Assembly: GCA_959020035.1 (NCBI GenBank)
Contig: CAUEQX010000026.1
Span: 1 to 16,381, forward strand
DNA from: an uncultured Collinsella sp.
Lineage (GTDB): Bacteria; Actinomycetota; Coriobacteriia; Coriobacteriales; Coriobacteriaceae
Reading direction: 5' to 3'
DNA: 16,381 nt
Numbering within the stretch: the stretch's first letter is position 1; every line of letters starts with the position of its first letter. Shown here in pieces: positions 1-6,392 of this stretch. Under the pieces are notes generated by a model. The model made no database searches and had not been told where the DNA came from. It worked only from the letters and a program-made list of their open reading frames with translations. Both the position numbers and the translations under genes were made by a program.

Positions 1-1409
1 GTAAAGCCCGTGGCCGTGGCCGTAAGCGAAGGGGCGTCGGAGCAAGTAAGGGTGACGGCAAACGGTTCGCCCAAACGCGCCACAACGGTTACATCAACGG
101 CGCGGCGGCGCAGCACATCGCGCTTGAGCGCGGCGCCGGCAGCGTCAATGGCGCGCTGGCTTCGAATCACGCGGACGCGGCAGCCCTCGGGCATGCTGCG
201 GGGTACGCGACATTCGATGATGTCGCCCGCGGCGGCATCATCGGCAGCAATGGTGGTCAGGAACTGGTCAAACTCGTCGTCGTGGCGAAGCTCCAACAGG
301 TCGCCCTTGCCCACGGGCTCAAACAGCTCAATGCGGGCGATGGCGGCGCGGCGACGGCGGTCGTCGGGCTTGAGGCCGCGCACATCGCGGTTGGCCGGGC
401 GGCTGCCCAGCACCGTGCCCACGATCTGGCCGCGGTTGTTGGAACGCTCATAGCTCATCATCTCGTCGCCCGAGGCGCCGTCCTGATAGGCATGCGTAAA
501 GTCGCGGTTGAAGCAGCGCTTGAGCTGGCGCTGGCGGGCGGCTTCCTCGTCCTTGGCAACGGTGGCTCCGGATAGCATGTCGTCAATTTCGTGACGATAC
601 ACATCAACGATGGAGTACACGTAATCGGGCGCCTTCATGCGGCCCTCGAGCTTGAGCGACGCGGCGCCGGCGTCATACAGACGGCGAACAAGCTGTGAGG
701 TGTTGGTGTCACGCGGGCATAGCGCACGCTCGCGGCCGGCGGGGGAGAGCGCGCGACCGTTCTCGTCGATCAACTCGTAGGGCAGGCGGCAGGGCTGGGC
801 GCACATGCCACGGTTGGCCGATCGTCCCGCCATGGCAAAGCTCGAAAGCAGGCACAGGCCCGAGTAACAAAAGCAGATGGCGCCATGGCTAAAGACCTCA
901 AGGTCCACATCGGGCGCGGCATCGTGAATGGCGGCAATCTCGTCGATGGAAAGCTCGCGCGAGAGGGTCACGCGGTCGGCGCCCTGCTCGCGGCACCAAA
1001 GGGTTCCGCGGTCGTCATGGATGTTCGCTTGGGTCGAGATATGCGTCTCGATGCCGGGCATGGTGCGCTTGACCTCAAAGAACAGGCCCCAGTCCTGGAT
1101 GATGAAGGCGTCGGCGCCCAGCGTGGAGCAGCGGTGGATGAGTTGCAGCGCATCGCCCATTTCGGACTGCTTGATGACGATGTTGACCGTGACGTAGACG
1201 CGCGACCCGGCTAGATGCGCGGCGCGGCAGGCTTGCTCAAAGGCCTCGTCGGTAAAGTTGGTGGCCTTGCGGCGGGCGTTGAAGCTGCCCATGCCGCAGT
1301 AGATGGCGTCTGCCCCGGCGGCTAGTGCGGCGGCAAAGGGTTCGGGCCCTCCGGCGGGCGCCAAAAGCTCGGGTCTGCGGTTGGTGGTTCGACTGGCGGT
1401 TGCGGTCAT
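1..1409 (-). CDS. U32 family peptidase / RlhA-like protein (C-terminus off the window)
   Basis: 469 codons are visible and the gene continues past the left edge. The ATG complement is at 1407-1409, followed by an N-terminus with ELLAPAGGPE (residues 14-23) and AIYCGMGSFNARR (from 35), typical of the U32 TIM-barrel domain. The family's cysteine cluster is intact: C179, C181, C186 (CFCYSGLC), then C203 and C207 (GMCAQPC). Known family members are about 600-850 residues long. Some are collagenase-like proteases. The longer ones with a DUF3656-type tail, such as E. coli RlhA, hydroxylate a 23S rRNA cytidine and use an Fe-S cluster bound by such cysteines. The visible length beyond the cysteines favours the long RlhA/YrrO type, but the C-terminal part is missing, so protease versus rRNA hydroxylase cannot be decided. 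The ribosome-binding site is weak. The gene is divergent from ridA, with a 378-bp gap between them. Confidence 0.88.
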   Translation of the reverse strand, partial: MTATASRTTNRRPELLAPAGGPEPFAAALAAGADAIYCGMGSFNARRKATNFTDEAFEQACRAAHLAGSRVYVTVNIVIKQSEMGDALQLIHRCSTLGADAFIIQDWGLFFEVKRTMPGIETHISTQANIHDDRGTLWCREQGADRVTLSRELSIDEIAAIHDAAPDVDLEVFSHGAICFCYSGLCLLSSFAMAGRSANRGMCAQPCRLPYELIDENGRALSPAGRERALCPRDTNTSQLVRRLYDAGAASLKLEGRMKAPDYVYSIVDVYRHEIDDMLSGATVAKDEEAARQRQLKRCFNRDFTHAYQDGASGDEMMSYERSNNRGQIVGTVLGSRPANRDVRGLKPDDRRRRAAIARIELFEPVGKGDLLELRHDDEFDQFLTTIAADDAAAGDIIECRVPRSMPEGCRVRVIRSQRAIDAAGAALKRDVLRRRAVDVTVVARLGEPFAVTLTCSDAPSLTATATGF

Positions 1410-1515
1410 ATCCTGCCTTTCAAAATGCTCAGATATTCAAAAGTATAGTGGCGCTGTTGCGGCGGACGATGACCGCAGCCCAAGCAGGACAAAGTCTTCA
1501 GCAGCCCTTGCAGCA

Positions 1516-1587
1516 AAAATGATCCGTTTCCCTCCGTCCCCAGCGGATCAGGTGATCCATGGGGGACGGAGGGAAACGGATCATTTT
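1516..1587. repeat. Perfect 26-bp inverted repeat with nested palindrome
   Basis: The left arm at 1516-1541 (AAAATGATCCGTTT...CCGTCCCC) is the exact reverse complement of the right arm at 1562-1587. The 20-nt centre holds a further 6-bp dyad, GGATCAGGTGATCC, which reuses the GGATCA found in the arms. There is no T-run directly after the stem beyond its own TTTT end, so it could work as a bidirectional terminator or be a dispersed REP-like element. One arm of the same family recurs at 2249-2275. It lies between the divergent U32 and ridA genes, where a terminator would be out of place. Confidence 0.9.
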
Positions 1588-1669
1588 GAGCTTCACCGTC
1601 CGGTCGTGCCGTTCAGCGGCCGACAGGCGCCGTTGGGCGATAAATTATTCTCGCAACGTGATAATAATC

Positions 1670-1698
1670 TTGCATCGCGCGGAAACTTTGAGTACTAT
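1670..1698 (+). promoter_or_regulatory. Probable sigma-70-type promoter of ridA
   Basis: TTGCAT (1670-1675) and TACTAT (1693-1698) are separated by exactly 17 bp in a locally AT-rich stretch, about 90 bp before the ridA start. The match is 3/6 at -35 and 4/6 at -10, so this is a moderate prediction. Confidence 0.4.
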
Positions 1699-1787
1699 CC
1701 CAAATCAAGCGCGGTGTTCAGATCGAATTGTGCCTCCCGGTGCGAACGCCGCGCTCACGCTCTCTATCTGATCGTAAGGAGAAAAAC

Positions 1788-2165
1788 ATGAGCAAGACCG
1801 TCGTGTCTTCCGATAACGCACCCGCAGCCATCGGCCCGTATTCCCCCGGCATCCAGACCGGCAACATGGTGTTCCTGTCCGGCCAGCTGGGCATCGACCC
1901 CGCAACCGGCAAGATGCCCGAGGGCGTCGAGGCCCAGGCTAAGCAGTCCCTTGCTAACGTCGAGGCGCTGCTGACCGCTGCCGGCGCCACCTTTGCCGAT
2001 GTCGTCAAGACCACGGTCTACCTGGCCGACATCGCCGACTTCGCTGCCGTGAACGAGATCTACGCTTCCAAGTTCGAGGCTCCGTTCCCCGCGCGCAGCG
2101 CTTTCCAGGTTGCCGCCCTTCCGGCCGGCGGTCTGGTCGAGATCGAGGTCGTCGCCGCTCTCTAA
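1788..2165 (+). CDS. ridA: RidA family enamine/imine deaminase
   Basis: 125 residues, the normal size for RidA. The ATG at 1788 follows AAGGAG at 1776-1781 with good spacing. The protein carries the family's IGPYSPG motif near the N-terminus, the VFLSGQLGIDP strand, and the C-terminal PARSAFQ...EIEVVA signature. R103 and E118 correspond to the substrate-carboxylate-binding arginine and the catalytic-pocket glutamate of E. coli RidA. The family forms cytosolic trimers that hydrolyse reactive 2-aminoacrylate and related enamines/imines released by PLP enzymes to 2-ketoacids and ammonia. It is monocistronic, with its own promoter and a strong terminator, and converges on the purine regulator. 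Proximity to a purine-degradation locus is suggestive, because the pathway's usual diaminopropionate lyase YgeX makes aminoacrylate. RidA is, however, a common housekeeping gene. Confidence 0.95.
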   Translation: MSKTVVSSDNAPAAIGPYSPGIQTGNMVFLSGQLGIDPATGKMPEGVEAQAKQSLANVEALLTAAGATFADVVKTTVYLADIADFAAVNEIYASKFEAPFPARSAFQVAALPAGGLVEIEVVAAL

Positions 2166-2195
2166 GGCGTTGGCAACAACTAAACATGACATGCA

Positions 2196-2233
2196 AAAAG
2201 ACCCTGCAGCGCGTGTGAACTGCAGGGTCTTTT
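2196..2233. terminator. Bidirectional rho-independent terminator between ridA and the regulator
   Basis: Perfect 13-bp stem AAAAGACCCTGCA (2196-2208) / TGCAGGGTCTTTT (2221-2233) with a 12-nt loop. An A-run on the left and a T-run on the right make it functional in both directions, as expected between the convergent ridA and regulator genes. Confidence 0.9.
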
Positions 2234-2248
2234 GTCAAGCGATGCGAC

Positions 2249-2275
2249 AAAAATGATCCGTTTTCCTCCGTCCCC
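2249..2275. repeat. Solo half-copy of the GATCCGTTT/CCGTCCCC repeat
   Basis: This 27-nt stretch matches 1515-1541 at all but one position (TTTTCC here versus TTTCCC there), in the same orientation. No complementary arm follows it, so it is an unpaired half of the inverted repeat found upstream of ridA. The two copies bracket ridA. It sits just past the 3' end of the regulator gene. Confidence 0.8.
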
Positions 2276-2289
2276 AAGGAGTCAGCGGG

Positions 2290-2946
2290 TTAGCCTTCCT
2301 TGCGGACTTTTTGCAGGTAGCGGTAGACGCTGGGCTCCGAGATGCCCAGCGCGGTGGCGGCGCAGGCCACGGCACCCTTGAGCATGAACACCCCGTTGCC
2401 GTTGAGGTGGCGAATGACGTCCACGCGGTCGCTTTGACCAAGCGACGCCACATCCAGCCCGCGAGCGCTCAGCAGCTCGGCAATGCTGCGGTCGATGAGC
2501 TCCTGTGTGGACTCCGAAAGGCTTTCGACCTCGATAGAGGCGGGCTCCGTGCGCGTCGGCGCCGCGTCGAAGCACGCCATGAGCTGCTGTGCCATGGCGT
2601 TGATGGAGCGCACGGTCGAGAGGTCGGTGTTGACGCAGAGCATGCCGACGATCTCGTCATTCTCGCGGATAAAGTACGTCGCTGACTCCAATGTCTTGCC
2701 ACCGGCACCGCGGCCCTCGTAGCCCGTAATAAACGGCAGGTCGCGATACTTGGCGTCGTGCATGATCTTGAGCGCCAGGTCGGTGGCGGGACCGCCGACC
2801 TTGCGACCGCTCACGATGCCGTTGCGAATATCGACGATGGCGTGGTCGGGATCCGAGAAATCGTGCAGCACGATTTCGCTGTTTTTGCCGAGTATCTGCT
2901 CCAGAAAATCGACCATCGGCAAAAAGCGGCGTACGGTCTCGTTCAC
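2290..2946 (-). CDS. YheO/DauR-type PAS-HTH transcriptional regulator
   Basis: 218 residues from a GTG start at 2946. That start is chosen because AAAGGAG lies 6 nt upstream and because the protein then begins exactly where the YheO-like PAS domain should (FLPMVDFLEQILG...EIVLHDF, residues 8-30). An upstream ATG would add 47 unlikely residues. Residues about 5-115 form the PAS-like sensor domain. Residues about 150-218 match the DauR-type HTH domain, with GVFMLKGAV, then ALGISEPSVYRYLQKVR as the recognition helix region at the very end. Family members control amino-acid, polyol and nucleobase catabolism genes in response to small ligands or redox state. It is divergent from the NCS2 permease across 352 bp, so it probably controls the purine operon and perhaps itself. 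Its ligand is unknown. The 3' end shares the terminator with ridA. Confidence 0.85.
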   Translation of the reverse strand: MNETVRRFLPMVDFLEQILGKNSEIVLHDFSDPDHAIVDIRNGIVSGRKVGGPATDLALKIMHDAKYRDLPFITGYEGRGAGGKTLESATYFIRENDEIVGMLCVNTDLSTVRSINAMAQQLMACFDAAPTRTEPASIEVESLSESTQELIDRSIAELLSARGLDVASLGQSDRVDVIRHLNGNGVFMLKGAVACAATALGISEPSVYRYLQKVRKEG

Positions 2947-2952
2947 GGGCAA

Positions 2953-2959
2953 CTCCTTT
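2953..2959 (-). promoter_or_regulatory. Ribosome-binding site that fixes the regulator GTG start
   Basis: On the minus strand AAAGGAG precedes GTG (2946-2944) by 6 nt. No comparably good site precedes the longer ATG options at 3087 or 2998, so the GTG start is preferred. Confidence 0.75.
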
Positions 2960-3079
2960 GGGTGAAATCGGAAATGTTCATAACAATTTTTTCTCATGGT
3001 AACACGCTGCCCATCATCTCGTATATCCGCAGGTACATTGCGTAATGCAGACGAACGGTAGGAATTTAGCGGTAAACGG

Positions 3080-3116
3080 TTGACCAAAAGAAAAGTTAGA
3101 TGGTATTTTGACCAAA
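3080..3116. promoter_or_regulatory. Paired TTGACCAAA direct repeats in the regulator-permease gap
   Basis: TTGACCAAA occurs at 3080-3088 and again at 3108-3116, 28 bp start to start, in the AT-rich divergent intergenic region. They may be operator half-sites for the adjacent regulator. The first also resembles a -35 element (TTGACC, 18 bp, TATTTT at 3104-3109). A 10-bp palindrome TTCAGCTGAA follows at 3146-3155. Function is inferred from position only. Confidence 0.35.
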
Positions 3117-3182
3117 CACTTTCCTGACCTGCGGAAATGCGTTATTTCAGCTGAAGAATAGTCTGATAACAAAAAATTATTA

Positions 3183-3211
3183 TTGAGAATGAGAATCATC
3201 TTTAATACGAT
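3183..3211 (+). promoter_or_regulatory. Probable main promoter of the purine operon
   Basis: TTGAGA (3183-3188, 5/6 to the -35 consensus) and TACGAT (3206-3211, 4/6 to the -10 consensus) are spaced by exactly 17 bp in an AT-rich stretch upstream of the permease. Transcription would start near 3218, giving a leader of about 80 nt before the ATG at 3299. A second -10-like TACAAT lies at 3213-3218. A dyad-like element overlaps the spacer (see the 3185-3203 entry). Confidence 0.6.
3185..3203. promoter_or_regulatory. Fur-box-like element over the operon promoter
   Basis: GAGAATGAGAATCATCTTT matches the 19-bp Fur consensus GATAATGATAATCATTATC at 14 of 19 positions and keeps the repeated GANAAT units. 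It covers the end of the -35 box and the spacer of the predicted operon promoter, where a repressor would block RNA polymerase. The encoded pathway is very iron-rich, which would make iron control sensible. The match could still be chance in AT-rich DNA. Confidence 0.35.
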
Positions 3212-3298
3212 ATACAATGAAGGCACAACCTCAACCCCGCACTGCGTCAAAATAGAGCGTTAGATGCGAAAACAACTACTTCGAGGATTGGTGGTCAA

Positions 3299-4693
3299 AT
3301 GACCCAGGAGACGGTTACGAACGGCACTGAAGCCCTGTTCACTCGCGAAGGCATGCCGCCCGTTAAGGAAATGATCCCGTGTGCCCTTCAGCACGTACTG
3401 GCATCGTTTGCCGGCATCATTACCCCGGCGGTCATCATGGCCGGCGTCTACGGCTTTAATAGCCAGCAGAGCACCGACATCATCCAGGTCGCGCTCATTC
3501 TTTCGGCGATCGATACGGCCCTTCAGGCCTTCGCTCCCTTCCGTCGCATCGGCGGCGGCCTGCCCATCGTCATGGGCGTTTCGTTCGCGTTCCTGCCGGC
3601 CCTGCAGGCCATGGGTGCCTCGGGCTTTAGCTTTGGTGCGCTGCTGGGTGGCGAGATCGTCGGCGGCGCCGTCGCGGTCCTCTTTGGTCTGGCCTACAGC
3701 AAGATCAAGTGGCTGTTCCCACCCGTCGTGACCGGTACGGTCATCTTCTCCATTGGCGTCTCTCTCTATCCCACGGCCGTCAAGTATATGGCCGGCGGTA
3801 TGGGTACGCCGCTGTGGGGCACCCCGCAGGCCTGGTGCGTCGCTCTTATCACCTTCGCCGTGGTCTTTGCGCTCGCCAACTTTGGCAAGGGCACGCTCAA
3901 GCTGGGATCCGTGTTCTTTGGCATGATCGTTGGCATGATCGTCTCCATCCCCTTTGGCATGATCGACTTCTCCAGCGTCGCCACCGCTCAGGTCTTCGCC
4001 CTTCCCAAGCTCATGCCCTACGCGCTCGAGTTTGATCCCGAGGTCTGCATTACCCTCGCCGTCGTGTTCCCCATGGTTGCTATTCAGGTTATCGGTGACG
4101 TCTCCGCCGCCTGCCTGGGCTCCATCGACCGTATGCCCACCGAGCGTGAGCTCTCCGGCGCTATCGTGTCCCAGGGCCTCACCTCTATGGTCGGCGGCCT
4201 GCTGGGCGGTCTTCCCACCAGCGCCCTTGGCCAGAATGTGGGCATCATCTGCTCCAACAAGGTCGTCAACAAGTGGGTCTTTGTGATCATCGCGGCCGTC
4301 TTTGCCATCGCCGGCCTGTTCCCGCAGCTTTCTGCCGTCCTTTCCGCTATCCCGCAGCCCGTCATCGGCGGCGCGACCGTCGGCGTCTTTGGCACCATCA
4401 CCATGAACGGCGTGCGCATGTTCACCCGCGAGGGCCTCACGCAGCGCACTACCACTATCGTCGGCACCTCCGTCGTCTTTGGCCTGGGTATCTGGATGGC
4501 CAGCGGTTGCCTTGCCGGCGAGGGTATGCCCGCCTGGGTGTCCACCGTCATCGGCTCCAATGCCGTAACCCCCACCGCCATCATGGCCATTGTCCTTAAC
4601 CTGATCCTTCCGCAGACGCCGGTCGTGGCTCAGCATATCGATGCTGCCAAGGACGCTGCCGTGGATCTGGTCTTGCCCGAGAGCAAGAAGTAA
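3299..4693 (+). CDS. NCS2 family nucleobase (xanthine/uric acid/uracil-type) permease
   Basis: 464 residues, the normal length, strongly hydrophobic with the 14-helix pattern of the nucleobase-ascorbate transporter fold. ALQHVLA (residues 29-35, H32) is the conserved TM1 motif, and GVSFAFLPALQAMG is the family's third-helix region. VAIQVIGD lies in TM8: D267 is kept, but the usual binding-site glutamate is Q263. GQNVGIICSNK (Q312) is the signature [Q/E/P]-N-x-G-x4-T motif with the threonine replaced by asparagine. The ATG at 3299 has GAGGAT 10 nt upstream. It is the first gene of the purine operon, so it probably imports the purine substrate (xanthine, urate or similar) across the inner membrane by cation symport. 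Exact specificity cannot be read from sequence. The divergent regulator probably controls it. Confidence 0.93.
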   Translation: MTQETVTNGTEALFTREGMPPVKEMIPCALQHVLASFAGIITPAVIMAGVYGFNSQQSTDIIQVALILSAIDTALQAFAPFRRIGGGLPIVMGVSFAFLPALQAMGASGFSFGALLGGEIVGGAVAVLFGLAYSKIKWLFPPVVTGTVIFSIGVSLYPTAVKYMAGGMGTPLWGTPQAWCVALITFAVVFALANFGKGTLKLGSVFFGMIVGMIVSIPFGMIDFSSVATAQVFALPKLMPYALEFDPEVCITLAVVFPMVAIQVIGDVSAACLGSIDRMPTERELSGAIVSQGLTSMVGGLLGGLPTSALGQNVGIICSNKVVNKWVFVIIAAVFAIAGLFPQLSAVLSAIPQPVIGGATVGVFGTITMNGVRMFTREGLTQRTTTIVGTSVVFGLGIWMASGCLAGEGMPAWVSTVIGSNAVTPTAIMAIVLNLILPQTPVVAQHIDAAKDAAVDLVLPESKK

Positions 4694-4709
4694 CCAATTC
4701 GGTGCTATT

Positions 4710-4741
4710 CGTCGGCGGACGCATCGCCTCGTCCGCCGACG
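4710..4741 (+). terminator. GC-rich hairpin after the permease (attenuator or mRNA-processing structure)
   Basis: CGTCGGCGGACG (4710-4721) and CGTCCGCCGACG (4730-4741) form a perfect 12-bp stem with an 8-nt loop, starting 16 nt after the permease stop. No T-run follows, so it is not a canonical terminator. It more likely shields the permease mRNA end or partly attenuates the downstream genes. Confidence 0.6.
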
Positions 4742-4745
4742 TCAT

Positions 4746-4789
4746 GCGGCGCCAAGCCGCACTTCAAAGGGTTTGTCCCTTTGGTGAAG
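4746..4789 (+). other. Two further hairpins in the permease-ssnA gap
   Basis: TGCGGC/GCCGCA (4745-4750 with 4756-4761) encloses a 5-nt loop. CTTC-AAAGGG (4762-4771) pairs with CCCTTT (4777-4782) and GAAG (4786-4789) around a 3-nt bulge. Together with the 4710-4741 stem they make a three-hairpin series in the 195-bp gap. No known riboswitch fold was recognised. The remainder, 4790-4876, is GC-rich and shows no clear promoter. Confidence 0.5.
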
Positions 4790-4876
4790 CGTTGACGGGA
4801 GAGGGCCCGTTTCCGGTGTAGGCCGGCGCTTCGCACTCCGCCATGTCAGAGGTGTCAAACCCCGCCCCTGATGTTG

Positions 4877-4883
4877 AAGGGAG
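4877..4883 (+). promoter_or_regulatory. Ribosome-binding site that fixes the ssnA start at 4889
   Basis: AAGGGAG sits 5 nt before the ATG at 4889 and lies inside the longer reading frame that begins at 4871. The 4871 ATG has no such site, so 4889 is the likely start. It also gives the N-terminus expected for this family. Confidence 0.75.
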
Positions 4884-4888
4884 CATCC

Positions 4889-6244
4889 ATGCTTCTGGTC
4901 GCTAACGGTTCCGTCTTTACTCGCAACGCTCAGACCCCGTTCATTCCAAACGGTGCGGTCGCCATTGACGGAGATACGATCGTCGAAGTAGGTCCCGAGT
5001 GCGAGCTCAAGGCCAAGTACCCGGATGCCGAGTACGTCGACGCCCAGGGCAACCTCATCATGCCCGGACTTATCAACTGCCACACCCACATCTACTCGGG
5101 TCTGGCCCGCGGCCTTGCCATTAAGGGCTGCAACCCCACCAACTTCCTGGAGAATCTTGAGCAGCAGTGGTGGAAGATCGATGACAACCTGACGCTCGAC
5201 GGCACCAAGGCCAGCGCCTATGCCACGATTCTTGACTCCATCCGCGATGGCGTCACCACGATCTTCGATCACCATGCGAGCTTCTGCGAGATCCCGGGAA
5301 GCCTCTTCACCATTAAGGACGCAGCTCAGGAGCTGGGCATGCGTTCGTGCCTGTGCTACGAGGTCTCTGATCGCCGCGGCCAGGAAAAATGCGACCAGGC
5401 CATTGCCGAGAACGCCGAGTTTGCCCAGTGGGCCGCCAAGGAGCGTCGCGATAACGACAACCACATGATCGCTGCCATGTTTGGCGGGCATGCCACCTTT
5501 ACGCTGTCGGACGAGACCATGGATAAGATGGCCGAGGCCAACAACGGCCTGACCGGCTTCCACATCCATGTGTGCGAGGGCATGAACGACGTGTGGGATT
5601 CCCGCCTCAACCGCGGCGGCATCAGCCCCGTCGAGCGCCTGCTGCAGCACAACCTGCTGGGTCCCGACACCATGCTGGGCCACTGCATCCACGTGACGCC
5701 TGCCGAGATGGATATCGTCAAGGAGTCCGGCACCTGGCTCGTCAACAACCCCGAATCCAATATGGGCAACGCCGTGGGCTGCGCCCCCGTGCTCGAGTTC
5801 TTCCGCCGCGGTATTCCCGTGTGCATGGGCACCGATGCCTACACCCACGATATGCTCGAGAGTCTCAAGGTTTTCCTGATCATTCAGCGCCACAACGCCG
5901 CTATGCCCAACGTGGGCTGGTGCGAGGCCATGACGATGCTGTTCGAGAACAACGCCAAGATGGCGAGCAAGTACTTCGATCGCAAGCTCGGTGTGCTTGA
6001 GCCCGGCGCTGCCGCCGACGTCATCGTAATGGACTACAAGCCCTTTACGCCGCTGAGCGAGGAGAACGTCGACGGCCACATGCTCTTTGGCATGATGGGC
6101 AAAAACTGCCGCACCACCATCATCAACGGCCGCGTCCTGTACAAGGATCGCGAGTTTGTCGGTATCGATGAGGACAAGATCAACGCGTGGACCATGGCTG
6201 AGTCCAAGAAGCTCTGGAGCACGCTCAACGATCGCGCCTACTAA
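4889..6244 (+). CDS. ssnA: SsnA-type putative aminohydrolase (amidohydrolase superfamily)
   Basis: 451 residues, close to E. coli SsnA (about 440). The fold is an ATZ/TRZ-type metal-dependent hydrolase: a short beta-sandwich at the N-terminus (MLLVANGSVF) followed by a TIM barrel. Metal and catalytic residues are all present: H65 and H67 (CHTHIYSG), H227 with E230 (IHVCEG), H265 (GHCIH) and D316 (GTDAYTH). The C-terminal strand AADVIVMDY, typical of the family, closes the sandwich. Relatives deaminate guanine, 8-oxoguanine or cytosine. SsnA itself is one of the genes tied to anaerobic purine/urate breakdown, where it could deaminate an aminopurine feeding XdhD or hydrolyse a ring intermediate. 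The substrate cannot be fixed from sequence. It sits second in the operon, 195 bp after the permease and 148 bp before ygfK, and is cytosolic (no signal peptide). Confidence 0.92.
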   Translation: MLLVANGSVFTRNAQTPFIPNGAVAIDGDTIVEVGPECELKAKYPDAEYVDAQGNLIMPGLINCHTHIYSGLARGLAIKGCNPTNFLENLEQQWWKIDDNLTLDGTKASAYATILDSIRDGVTTIFDHHASFCEIPGSLFTIKDAAQELGMRSCLCYEVSDRRGQEKCDQAIAENAEFAQWAAKERRDNDNHMIAAMFGGHATFTLSDETMDKMAEANNGLTGFHIHVCEGMNDVWDSRLNRGGISPVERLLQHNLLGPDTMLGHCIHVTPAEMDIVKESGTWLVNNPESNMGNAVGCAPVLEFFRRGIPVCMGTDAYTHDMLESLKVFLIIQRHNAAMPNVGWCEAMTMLFENNAKMASKYFDRKLGVLEPGAAADVIVMDYKPFTPLSEENVDGHMLFGMMGKNCRTTIINGRVLYKDREFVGIDEDKINAWTMAESKKLWSTLNDRAY

Positions 6245-6297
6245 TTACAAGTAGATTCACGCGCGCCGAATGTTTCGCCGCATCCGACGCGCGTATA

Positions 6298-6376
6298 GGC
6301 GACCTCCGCGGGGTCGCCGGCGCTGTGCTAGCGCTACACCGTATTTGCGCCCGCCGCGCGGTCTCGCCGGGCGTTA
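6298..6376 (+). other. Hairpin-rich leader between ssnA and ygfK
   Basis: GGCGACC (6298-6304) pairs with GGTCGCC (6312-6318). GCGCT (6320-6324) pairs with AGCGC (6330-6334). A CGCCCG...CGGGCG pair follows before the ribosome-binding site. Slightly upstream, ACGCGCG and CGCGCGT flank about 22 nt. None is followed by a T-run. The 148-bp gap shows no small gene. The structures may set mRNA stability or relative expression of ygfK. Confidence 0.4.
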
Positions 6377-6380
6377 CAGA

Positions 6381-6386
6381 GAGGAG
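6381..6386 (+). promoter_or_regulatory. Ribosome-binding site that fixes the ygfK start at 6393
   Basis: GAGGAG lies 6 nt before the ATG at 6393. An open frame continues upstream to 6270, but the 41 added residues are arginine-rich and translate the hairpin leader, so 6393 is preferred. Confidence 0.8.
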
Positions 6387-6392
6387 CTCATT

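Noticed and set aside
2947..3087. Longer regulator starting at an upstream ATG
   Set aside because: The 47 extra residues do not resemble the family. The GTG at 2946 has a strong Shine-Dalgarno and begins right at the PAS-like domain.
3218..3298. Purine or other riboswitch in the permease leader
   Set aside because: I could not find the conserved three-way-junction core of purine riboswitches or any other known fold in the roughly 80-nt leader.
4792..4820. Internal promoter before ssnA (TTGACG)
   Set aside because: A -35-like TTGACG is present, but no -10-like hexamer occurs 16-18 bp downstream; the region is very GC-rich.
6270..6392. N-terminal extension of YgfK
   Set aside because: The extra 41 residues are arginine-rich translation of the hairpin leader. 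GAGGAG at 6381-6386 and family similarity place the start at 6393.
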